Assembly (NCBI GenBank): GCA_020725665.1
Contig: DYEO01000037.1
Location: forward strand, 1-64,000
Length of the DNA stretch: 64,000 nt
Reading direction: 5' to 3'
Source: Dethiobacter sp.
GTDB lineage: Bacteria; Bacillota; Dethiobacteria; DTU022; UBA8154
This document shows positions 38,625-46,601 of the stretch, piece by piece. Each line of letters begins with the position of its first letter. The stretch's first letter is position 1. The notes under the pieces were generated by a model. The model saw only the letters and a program-made list of their open reading frames with translations. It had not been told where the DNA came from and did not search any database. Both the position numbers and the translations under genes were made by a program.

Positions 38625-38713
38625 TTACCGGCCCTCCTTTTTTGCTTTAACATGTAACTTAAACCTTTGTCAGCATTATACTTCACCCATCTACTACGGT
38701 CAATAGTAATTTC

Positions 38714-38743
38714 TGCGACAGAGGACGATTCTCGATCTGTCCC
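38714..38743. repeat. REP/RAYT-type palindromic repeat, degenerate copy
   Basis: TGCGACAGAGGACGATTCTCGATCTGTCCC closely matches the reverse complement of the element at 55686-55720. Confidence 0.5.
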
Positions 38744-38868
38744 TTTCGAGGTAAAGGGCATCGGTCCTGACGTCCAGGGCATGAATCAGGTTTTGGAAAC
38801 AATGGGCAGAATGAAAAAGAGTGAAGTATGAAATCTATGCCTAATGCCTAACGGACAACCATGTTCAC

Positions 38869-40020
38869 CTAAGTGCTAAAAATATGGATTGTTACAGAAC
38901 GGGCATCACCATGAAGTTCTCCCCCCATGCAATGAGCCAAACCCACCCTGGCACCCTTAACCTGCCTCACTCCAGCTTCACCTCTTAACTGCAGAGCAAT
39001 CTCCAGCACCTGGGCAACCCCGGTAGCACCCAAGGGGTGTCCCCTGGAAAGCAGGCCTCCGCTGGGGTTGACAGGGATATTCCCGCCAAGAAAAGTAAAA
39101 CCTTCCTTGACTAGACGGACGCCCTCGCCAACCGTGGCTAAGCCCAGTCCCTCATAGTGCATAATTTCTGCAATTGTAAAAGCATCATGCAGTTCAACCA
39201 CATCTAAATCCTCAGGACCAACTCCCGCCATTGCATAGGCTTTTTCGGCAGCCCTGAAATCCGCCTCCCAGGTGGAAAGAGATGGGGGATTAGCATAACT
39301 TCCACTTAGAAGCACTGAAGCAGAAACATAAACGGGACGGCTACGGAAACGCTTTGCCATGCTGTTGCGGCAAATTACCACTGCAGCAGCACCGTCACTC
39401 TGTGGACAGCAGCTTAACCTGGTCAAAGGTTCGGCGATCACGGGAGAGTTCAGCACATCTTCTTTGGTGATGGGCTCGCGATACTGAGCAAACGGGTTTA
39501 ATGACCCATGGCGGCGGTTTTTCACTGCCACCAGTGCCAGGTCTTCAACATTTACCCCGTATTTGTGCATATAGCGGTTGGCTTTCAGGGCAAAAGCTGC
39601 AGGAAGAGAAAAGCCGGCTGCGGCTTCCGGGGCTCCGGTAACTGCATCAAGAATATTTTTCCTCGGGACAAGCATTTTCTCTACGCCAACAACCAGCGCC
39701 ACTTCCCCCGCCCCTGCTTGAATAGCAAGACAGGCCAGGTAAAAAGCGCTGGAACTGCTGCTGCAGGCATTTTCCACATTGATAACCGGGATTTTATTTA
39801 TACCCAGCTCCCATAATATTTTCTGGCCGATCGTAAACTCATTTTGAAGGTTTGGAGCAAGAACATTGGCGCAGCAGGCAATCTGTATATCGCCGGGACC
39901 TATCCCGGCATCCTTCAGGGCTTTTTTAGCTGCTTCCATACCGAGTTCTTCCAGGCTAAGATGAGGTAAATGGCCAAACCTGGTTATTCCCAGACCGACA
40001 ACAGCTACTTCCATTCTCAT
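38869..40020 (-). CDS. Thiolase-family protein
   Basis: NVENACSSSSSAFYLACLAIQAG; NPSGGLLSRGHPLGATGVAQVLE. Confidence 0.9.
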   Translation of the reverse strand: MRMEVAVVGLGITRFGHLPHLSLEELGMEAAKKALKDAGIGPGDIQIACCANVLAPNLQNEFTIGQKILWELGINKIPVINVENACSSSSSAFYLACLAIQAGAGEVALVVGVEKMLVPRKNILDAVTGAPEAAAGFSLPAAFALKANRYMHKYGVNVEDLALVAVKNRRHGSLNPFAQYREPITKEDVLNSPVIAEPLTRLSCCPQSDGAAAVVICRNSMAKRFRSRPVYVSASVLLSGSYANPPSLSTWEADFRAAEKAYAMAGVGPEDLDVVELHDAFTIAEIMHYEGLGLATVGEGVRLVKEGFTFLGGNIPVNPSGGLLSRGHPLGATGVAQVLEIALQLRGEAGVRQVKGARVGLAHCMGGELHGDARSVTIHIFST

Positions 40021-40418
40021 CCCTCTTTAACCTCAAGTTTGAAAAAATAACCCGGTTTTTCTTTGCCGTCAGGGAATAATCCGGTAACACCGGCTTCCAA
40101 AACAACAGGCGTTCCTACCTTTAGAGATTCCCTGGGACAACAGATACGCGCCGGCATGGTAATACCATCTTCCAGTAAAACATAACCAACCGTATAAGGA
40201 GTCTCATCATTTTCGTTTTTTTTAAAAAAGACGTTGCAAAAAGCATAAACAGTGCCGCGCTGTGAAAGGATTATTTTTTCCTGGTCGGTACTGTAACACC
40301 GCCAGCATATCTTGCGAGCAGGGAAGTACTTGGCTCCACATTTTCTGCAGCAAGAGCCAAAGAGTGCCGGAGCTCCAGTATCCTGATTCCAAAGATTCTC
40401 CCGAACTGTTTTAACCAT
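40017..40418 (-). CDS. Zn-ribbon/OB-fold (DUF35) protein partner of thiolase
   Basis: SCCRKCGAKYFPARKICWRCYS. Confidence 0.9.
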   Translation of the reverse strand: MVKTVRENLWNQDTGAPALFGSCCRKCGAKYFPARKICWRCYSTDQEKIILSQRGTVYAFCNVFFKKNENDETPYTVGYVLLEDGITMPARICCPRESLKVGTPVVLEAGVTGLFPDGKEKPGYFFKLEVKEG

Positions 40419-40460
40419 GCTTACACCCCCGTACTGTCATCTGTTAAGGAGTAGGTGCCC

Positions 40461-41069
40461 CTATTTATGATGATCCCTTAGCACTCCGTGAAAAAAAATC
40501 TCCGTGATTTCTTTTGACAGTTCTTCGATGGATAGAGGTCCGGCGGGATCGAACCAGAAGTAGGTCCAGTTAGTCATAGCGACAAGGGAAAAGGAGGCAG
40601 CTGTTAAATTGAACGGCTTTAACATTCCATTATTTGCAAGCCGTTTTACTTCTTTTTCAATCAGCTTTAAAGATTCATGTTTTTTTTTATTAATACTTTT
40701 TAACTGTTCGGGACTTAATCTTTGACTTTCTTTAGTAAGCAACCCGATTTCCATCTTGTCATCCATGACAACCTGTAATAGGTTTCGCGTAATGCGGGTC
40801 AAGTTTTTTTGGGGGTCATCGCCTTCTTTAATGGCAGCTTTCAAGGACTGAATAAGTTTGTCAACCGAGCCATCCAAAATGCTGAAGAGAATATCTTCTT
40901 TATCTTTAAAGTGGTAGTAAATCCCAGCATTGCTCAACCCAACTGTTTTTGCCAGTTCCCTTGTCGAGGCATGATCATAACCAAGCTCATGAAAAAGTCT
41001 TGTGGCTGCCTTAATAATTTCCTGCCTGCGGGCGATGGTGCTATCCTGATTTAAGCTAATATCCATCAT
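40461..41069 (-). CDS. TetR-family regulator
   Basis: RRQEIIKAATRLFHELGYDHASTRELAKTVGLSNAGIYYHFKDKEDIL. Confidence 0.93.
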   Translation of the reverse strand: MMDISLNQDSTIARRQEIIKAATRLFHELGYDHASTRELAKTVGLSNAGIYYHFKDKEDILFSILDGSVDKLIQSLKAAIKEGDDPQKNLTRITRNLLQVVMDDKMEIGLLTKESQRLSPEQLKSINKKKHESLKLIEKEVKRLANNGMLKPFNLTAASFSLVAMTNWTYFWFDPAGPLSIEELSKEITEIFFHGVLRDHHK

Positions 41070-41101
41070 TTAGCCCCCCCTTTTATTCTAGCCTATCCAG
41101 G

Positions 41102-41710
41102 TTAGGAGAAGTGAACTGCTTTTCCCTCCAGGTAAGCTTTTTGATTCATCTCTACAAACTTTTCCGGTACTAGTCGCTTGATTACTTCCAGCCATATTTC
41201 TCCTGTCCCGCCAACTAAATTAGAAAGAGCACCCAGCAAAACAACCCCTGCCATGGCAGGATTACCCAGAGAGCCGGCTAGGTTAGTAGCATCCAGCCAA
41301 AGTACTTTAGAGCCTTTCCTCTTAAGTATACCTTCAATCTCGTCTTGCGTGGGGTAGGTAGCTTTTCCCAGGTTTACGGAGGGTGGCGGGATACGGTAGC
41401 TGTTTGACAGTACAACTGACTCTTTGTTCAGATACATCGGCCACCGTGCTGCTTCAAGCATTTCAAAGCCTATCAGGTAATCAGTTTTCCCTTGCTCTAC
41501 CAGGGGGGAGAAAACTTTCTCACCCCAGCGGACATGGCTTTCTACTGTCCCCCCTCTTTGCGCCATACCATGCACTTCGGCTGTTTTTACATCATAACCT
41601 AGCTCCATACCCACACCTGCCAGGATATTACTTGCCAAAATTGTACCTTGTCCACCAACCCCGGCCATTAAAAAGTCAATTTTTCTCACCGAATCATCCT
41701 CCACTTCCAT
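41102..41710 (-). CDS. iorB: Indolepyruvate:ferredoxin oxidoreductase beta subunit
   Basis: FLMAGVGGQGTILASNILAGVGMELGYDVKTAEVHGMAQRGGTVESHVRWG. Confidence 0.9.
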   Translation of the reverse strand: MEVEDDSVRKIDFLMAGVGGQGTILASNILAGVGMELGYDVKTAEVHGMAQRGGTVESHVRWGEKVFSPLVEQGKTDYLIGFEMLEAARWPMYLNKESVVLSNSYRIPPPSVNLGKATYPTQDEIEGILKRKGSKVLWLDATNLAGSLGNPAMAGVVLLGALSNLVGGTGEIWLEVIKRLVPEKFVEMNQKAYLEGKAVHFS

Positions 41711-41753
41711 TAAGATAATGCTTAAGATATTGTTTTTGCCGAATAACCTTTGA

Positions 41754-43514
41754 CTACTGTTGTTTAATTGCTTCTGAAGGACAAACTTGTATACAAAGCC
41801 CGCAACCATTGCACAACACCGGATCAATCCTTACATAATCTTCTTCCTGCACAAGAGGTGAACACCCCAAATCCAGACAGCTTCCACAGTTGCTGCACAG
41901 TTCCGGATCGATCTGCGGGGGCGTTTTTTTCTCTTTCATTTGCAGCGCACAGGGTCTTAAGGCAACAATTACTGACGGCTCCTGGCTGGCCAGGTGATCC
42001 TCCAGTATTCTGGAGAACTCGTCCATCAGGTAAGGGTCGACCACATCAACTTTTTTATAGCCTATACTGCGAACAAGGTTTATAATGTCGATTCGTGCAG
42101 TTTGCTGCATCTGCAAAGTAAATCCGGTCCCGGGATGGTGCTGGTGGCCGGTCATACCGGTAGTACGGTTATCTGCTATAATGGTCGTTGTTGTCCCCAG
42201 GTTATATAACACATCTATGATAGGATGAATCCCTGCGTGGAAAAAGGTTGAATCTCCCAGAAGAGCTACAAAACGCTCATTGGTTTTGGCTTTATCAAAT
42301 CCATGGGCAACCCCTATACTTGCCCCCATGCATCCTGTAAAGTGCATGGCGTTCAGGGGAGGTGCAACACCCAGCGTATAACATCCGATATCGCCCAGAA
42401 CCAGCACACCTGCTTCCCTGAGGACATTGAACATGCCGCGGTGGCCGCAGCCAGGGCATAAGATAGGGGGCCGAACGGGCAAGGCAGCCGTATCGGAAAG
42501 GTACGCTGCTGCCTCGGCTTCATCTTCTGTCATTTGGATCAACCCGGCAGCAGCTGCGCAGCGCCGTATCAAGGTCGGGCTGAATTCTCCAATCATGGGG
42601 AAAATATCTTTTCCCCTGACCTTGATCCCCATACAGCGAATCTGCTCTTCAAAGAATGGGTCGAGCTCCTCTATAACGACCACCTCATGGACTCTGGAAG
42701 CAAACTCTCGGATAAGCTTCTCGGGCAGGGGATAGACCATCCCTAACTTAAGAAAGGTGGCATGGGGAAATACCTCCCGGGCATACTGATATACTGATCC
42801 GGCAGCAATAATGCCCAGGGTGTCATCTCCACTTTCAATACGGTTGAGAGGAGATGTCTCAGCATACTGGACTAATCTTTTAATTCTGTCTTCCACCACC
42901 GGGTGGCGGAGCCTGGCATAGGCTGGAACCATGGTATATTTTTGCGGATCACGTTTAAACGGTATAGGTTCTCCGTAAGGGGGAGGTGCTTCATCCGGTG
43001 ACATTTCTACCAGGGAGGAAGAGTGAGAAGTCCTCGTAACAAAGCGCATTATCACCGGGGTATCAAAGCTTTCACTTATTTCCAGGGCAACACCGGCAAA
43101 CTGTTTGGCCTCTTCGCTATCAGCAGGTTCGAGCATGGGAACCTTGGCAAACTTGGCGTAATTACGGTTATCCTGCTCATTTTGGGAACTGTGCATCCCA
43201 GGGTCATCAGCACAAGCGATAATAAGTCCCGCATTTAGCCCGGTATACACGGCATAAAATAAAGAATCGGCCGCAACGTTCAAACCAACATGTTTTGTGG
43301 AAACCAGAGCCCTGGTGCCGGCATAAGCTGCACCTATCGCCACATCCATGGCCACTTTTTCGTTAGGTGCCCATTCTGCAAATACGCCAGGGTAAAGAGC
43401 AAAATGTTCCATGATCTGTGTGCTGGGTGTTCCGGGGTAGGCAGCTCCTACCCTTACTCCGTTAAGGTAGGCACCATAGGCAACAGCTTCGTTTCCCGTC
43501 ATTAATTTTTTCAA
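41754..43514 (-). CDS. iorA: Indolepyruvate:ferredoxin oxidoreductase alpha subunit
   Basis: MTGNEAVAYGAYLNGVRVGAAYPGTPSTQIME; LCPGCGHRGMFNVL; GDSTFFHAG; two C-terminal Fe-S motifs. Confidence 0.95.
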   Translation of the reverse strand: MKKLMTGNEAVAYGAYLNGVRVGAAYPGTPSTQIMEHFALYPGVFAEWAPNEKVAMDVAIGAAYAGTRALVSTKHVGLNVAADSLFYAVYTGLNAGLIIACADDPGMHSSQNEQDNRNYAKFAKVPMLEPADSEEAKQFAGVALEISESFDTPVIMRFVTRTSHSSSLVEMSPDEAPPPYGEPIPFKRDPQKYTMVPAYARLRHPVVEDRIKRLVQYAETSPLNRIESGDDTLGIIAAGSVYQYAREVFPHATFLKLGMVYPLPEKLIREFASRVHEVVVIEELDPFFEEQIRCMGIKVRGKDIFPMIGEFSPTLIRRCAAAAGLIQMTEDEAEAAAYLSDTAALPVRPPILCPGCGHRGMFNVLREAGVLVLGDIGCYTLGVAPPLNAMHFTGCMGASIGVAHGFDKAKTNERFVALLGDSTFFHAGIHPIIDVLYNLGTTTTIIADNRTTGMTGHQHHPGTGFTLQMQQTARIDIINLVRSIGYKKVDVVDPYLMDEFSRILEDHLASQEPSVIVALRPCALQMKEKKTPPQIDPELCSNCGSCLDLGCSPLVQEEDYVRIDPVLCNGCGLCIQVCPSEAIKQQ

Positions 43515-43609
43515 TGCTTTTTCCTCCTTGTTGTTACTAAGCGAGCGCCCGGTTAGTTTATTATATAAAATTGCATGACAACTGTCAATATCCCTAAATT
43601 TTAAAATCC

Positions 43610-43900
43610 CTAAATTTTTAAAGAAATGCGACAGGGGACAATGCGAAAGCGCCGGGATAAACCGGTATAGAGGAGGGGATGAAAGAGCCCTACCCTGACG
43701 TCCAGGGCAGTGGCGGCAACTGCCCTGGCTTCTGCTTCTGTAGAAGAGTTTTGGACGAGAGCTCCGAGAAGAATCAGTTTATCCGCATAGCCTTCATGGT
43801 AAAGCCGGGCCGCATAATAAACCCTTGCCTGCAATGCCGGTCTGGGCCCTGGGGCCAGACAGCCGCCCCCAGCACGATAATAACATCGGCGTGCCGGTTA
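43610..43900 (-). pseudogene. YdcF/DUF218-like fragment
   Basis: DVIIVLGA.../LQARVYYAARLYHEGYADKLILLGALVQNSSTEAEARAVAATALDV resembles YdcF; truncated and split across frames. Confidence 0.45.
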
Positions 43901-43922
43901 TAGATGGATGGGTATAATCAAT

Positions 43923-43950
43923 AAATCCCCGGCGTATGTCCCGGGGATTT
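43923..43950. terminator. Terminator-like hairpin
   Basis: AAATCCCCGG-cgtatgtc-CCGGGGATTT followed by atttc. Confidence 0.55.
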
Positions 43951-44001
43951 ATTTCGATCTTATCATAAGTTAATAAGTTAAGTAACAGGCACCAAAAAAG
44001 A

Positions 44002-44076
44002 TGGTGCGCCCGCAGGGATTCGAACCCCGACTTCAGGCTCCGGAGGCCTGCGTGATATCCCTTTCACCACGGGCGC
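44002..44076 (-). tRNA. tRNA-Arg(CCG), CCA encoded
   Basis: 7-bp acceptor GCGCCCG/CGGGCGC; anticodon stem CAGGC-CTCCGGA-GCCTG (anticodon CCG); T arm CGGGGTTCGAATCCCTG; ends ACCA. Confidence 0.93.
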
Positions 44077-44181
44077 ACTGTATTAGCTTGTTGAACAATC
44101 CGACAAGCTAATAATAACATCCTCTCTGTTAAAAGTCAAACACAGCTGCCAGAAACTGCCTGATCAGCAGTTTGGCGCCCA

Positions 44182-44688
44182 TTACCCGAAGAGCTTAGCG
44201 GCCAGTTGTGCCACTCTTTGTCCCAGCAGGCGGCATTCCTGGCGTGCACTTTCGTCAGGAGCCTTCACAGCCACCACGCCATAATGGTTGCCTTTGCTTT
44301 GCCCCTGCACAACCATGCCGTGCACGAGCATGATCTGCAGGATGCTGAGGACGGTGGTCTCATTGCCGCCGCCCAGGACGCCGGAGCTGGAGAAAGCTCC
44401 TCCGACCTTCCCTTCCAGTTTGCCATGATACTTTACGCTGCGGTCAAAAAAATCCTTGAGGGCACCGGCTACGATACCGTAATAAGTGGGAGAGCCGGCG
44501 ATAATACCGTCGTACTCCAGTAGTTGCTCCAGCGCGCAATTCTCCACATCAGAGACGGTTGTCTCAACACCCGCCTGCCTGGCTCCTTCTGCTACCGCTT
44601 CGGCCATTTGCCGCGTGTTGTCGGTGCGACTGTAGTAAAGGATCAGGATTTTTGCCATCACGTTTATCCTCCCTTCAATTTTTGTCAA
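44182..44688 (-). CDS. Flavodoxin/WrbA-like flavoprotein
   Basis: KILILYYSRTDNTRQMAEAVAEGARQAG; DGIIAGSPTYYGIVAGALKDFFDRS. Start probably at ATG 44657. Confidence 0.87.
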   Translation of the reverse strand: MTKIEGRINVMAKILILYYSRTDNTRQMAEAVAEGARQAGVETTVSDVENCALEQLLEYDGIIAGSPTYYGIVAGALKDFFDRSVKYHGKLEGKVGGAFSSSGVLGGGNETTVLSILQIMLVHGMVVQGQSKGNHYGVVAVKAPDESARQECRLLGQRVAQLAAKLFG

Positions 44689-44721
44689 TGCTTGCCACGC
44701 TTAGTATAACACATTAGCACC

Positions 44722-45192
44722 GTAAACATCCACCCGCTAGCCGGCTATTCCGGTGGAGGGAAGATACTTGTCCCAGGCGTTGCCGGCTTGGCGACCATTT
44801 TTGGCCTGCATAATTTGGAAGCAGGCAGCCCCGGGGAAACGGCTACCCCGATGCACCGTTTTATCGCTGCGGTACTCGCTCAACATCCCATAGAGCTCGG
44901 CTTGCAGTTGCTCTCAGATGGTACGGGAGAGGTAGTCGGCCTCTTTGCCGGGCCGCTGCAGCAGGCCTGGGATGAAGCGATCCAGGCCTTGCATGCGTAT
45001 ATAGCCCGCAGCATTCCCAAAGAGTTTAACCTTTGTCTAGCGGAAGCAGATCCGTACGACCTGAATTTGCTGGGGTTTTTTAAAACCCTTCCTGCTCTTG
45101 TTGCTGTTATGCCTCCACACGGGCATGGGCTGATCTTAATCAGGGGAACGGCAGGACTGGGCCACCATCACGCAGATGGGTTTCTATCATGA
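44722..45192 (+). pseudogene. LarA/DUF2088 (lactate racemase family) C-terminal-half remnant
   Basis: VNIHPLAGYSGGGKILVPGVAGLATIFGLHNLEAGSPGE...LQLLSDGTGEVVGLFAGPLQQAWDEA; no N-terminal half. Confidence 0.6.
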
Positions 45193-45355
45193 ACTGCTGA
45201 ATTTTTACAAGGCAGCGGTTGGGGAAGAGCCTCTTGCAGTTACTCCGGAATTGGAGTATGGCGATGCCTTAACCATATTTGCCATACTGGATTCCCTGGA
45301 AAAGCGGGAAATAGTTAAAGTAGCCAGGAAAGTGGAGTATGAACCGGTATATTAA
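45150..45355 (+). pseudogene. Short C-terminal remnant, possibly Gfo/Idh/MocA-like
   Basis: RQDWATITQMGFYHELLNFYKAAVGEEPLAVTPELEYGDALTIFAILDSLEKREIVKV; joins the LarA remnant in another frame. Confidence 0.35.
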
Positions 45356-45421
45356 AAACATTTTTGGAGCAGGACGGATACGGCTTACATATTAAAATCC
45401 CCTTCCGGAAAATATATACAT

Positions 45422-46588
45422 ATGTCTAGGAAAAAAATTCTTTATGTCACAGCTCTGTATGACGGGGGCATCGGCAGACATGTTGAGGCCCTGCTGGCTT
45501 ACTTTTCCCGGGAATATGAGGTGGCCCTGGCTTCACCTAACCCTCCTCCCTTGCCAGACGGTGAGCGTTACAGAATTGCTTATTATAATCTTCTCCTGGG
45601 TGGTCGTAATGTTCCTTTTTGGGATGGAGGAGCCATGCTCCGGCTGGTTCAACTGTGCCGCGAATTTCAGCCGGCGCTGGTGCATGCCCACGGTTTCAAG
45701 GCTTCCATGCTGGCCCTGCCGGCGGCAGCGCTCTGCCGCTGCCCTGCCATTGTCACGGTGCACAATTTCCCTGCATACCCGGCAAAAAGTTTTCTGCCCG
45801 AATCTTTTTTTAACGGCGCACTGCGTCGCTTCGACCCGCTGGTAAGCCGTTATATTACCGTATCGGAGGCGTTGCGGCACTTTCTCATAAATTGTGGTAT
45901 CGATGCGGCGCGGATTAAAACCATTTATAACGGTGTGCCCGGGGTTTTCGGGGAACCGGGTTTTGTGCCGGCAACGATGAGAACTTTTAGACCGCCTGCC
46001 ATCATTCATATCGGTACGGCGGGGCGACTGGTACCCCAGAAGGGGATGGATATTTTTATCCAGGCGGCAGCCAAACTGGCTTCCAAATACCTTCGCGGCC
46101 GCCTGCTCTTTTTTATTGCCGGAGAGGGGCCGGAGCGGGAGAATCTGGAAAAACTGCGGAATAATCTTGAACTCTGTGACCTGCTTTTTTTTAAGGGAAA
46201 GATCCATAATATGGATGCCTTCTTCTCTGGGCTGGACATTTTTGTGCTGGCTTCCCGCAGTGAGGGACTCTCTTTTTCCCTGCTGGAGGCGGCTGCGGCA
46301 AGGCTTCCCCTTGTAGCCGCTGCCAGCGGCGGCATTCCGGAAATCATCAGCCATGGCAAAACAGGTTTGCTCGTTCCTCCCGAAGACAGCGAAGCGTTGG
46401 CGTGGGTCCTGGGCCGGCTGGTGGATGAGCCGCAGACCAGAATTAAACTGGGAACGGCGGCATTAGAGGAGGTAAAGCGCCGTTTTACAGAGAAGAAGAT
46501 GCTTGCCCAGACATCTTCTCTTTACAAGGAGATTTTTACTGCGGAGAAAGAAAGGGAAAAAGGGAAGATTTCTCTTGTTAAACAGTAG
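45422..46588 (+). CDS. Glycosyltransferase family 4 protein
   Basis: LYVTALYDGGIGRHVEALL; GTAGRLVPQKGMDIFIQAA; ASRSEGLSFSLLEAAAARLPLVAAASGGIPEII. Confidence 0.9.
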   Translation: MSRKKILYVTALYDGGIGRHVEALLAYFSREYEVALASPNPPPLPDGERYRIAYYNLLLGGRNVPFWDGGAMLRLVQLCREFQPALVHAHGFKASMLALPAAALCRCPAIVTVHNFPAYPAKSFLPESFFNGALRRFDPLVSRYITVSEALRHFLINCGIDAARIKTIYNGVPGVFGEPGFVPATMRTFRPPAIIHIGTAGRLVPQKGMDIFIQAAAKLASKYLRGRLLFFIAGEGPERENLEKLRNNLELCDLLFFKGKIHNMDAFFSGLDIFVLASRSEGLSFSLLEAAAARLPLVAAASGGIPEIISHGKTGLLVPPEDSEALAWVLGRLVDEPQTRIKLGTAALEEVKRRFTEKKMLAQTSSLYKEIFTAEKEREKGKISLVKQ

Positions 46589-46601
46589 GGTATTTCTAGT
46601 G

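Noticed and set aside
44788-45192. 134-aa ORF as a novel small protein
   Set aside because: Continuous upstream homology in the same frame to the LarA/DUF2088 middle region shows it is a gene remnant.
45190-45194. UGA ending the LarA remnant as a second selenocysteine codon
   Set aside because: No SECIS-like hairpin and no family-consistent continuation in frame; the downstream homology is in another frame.
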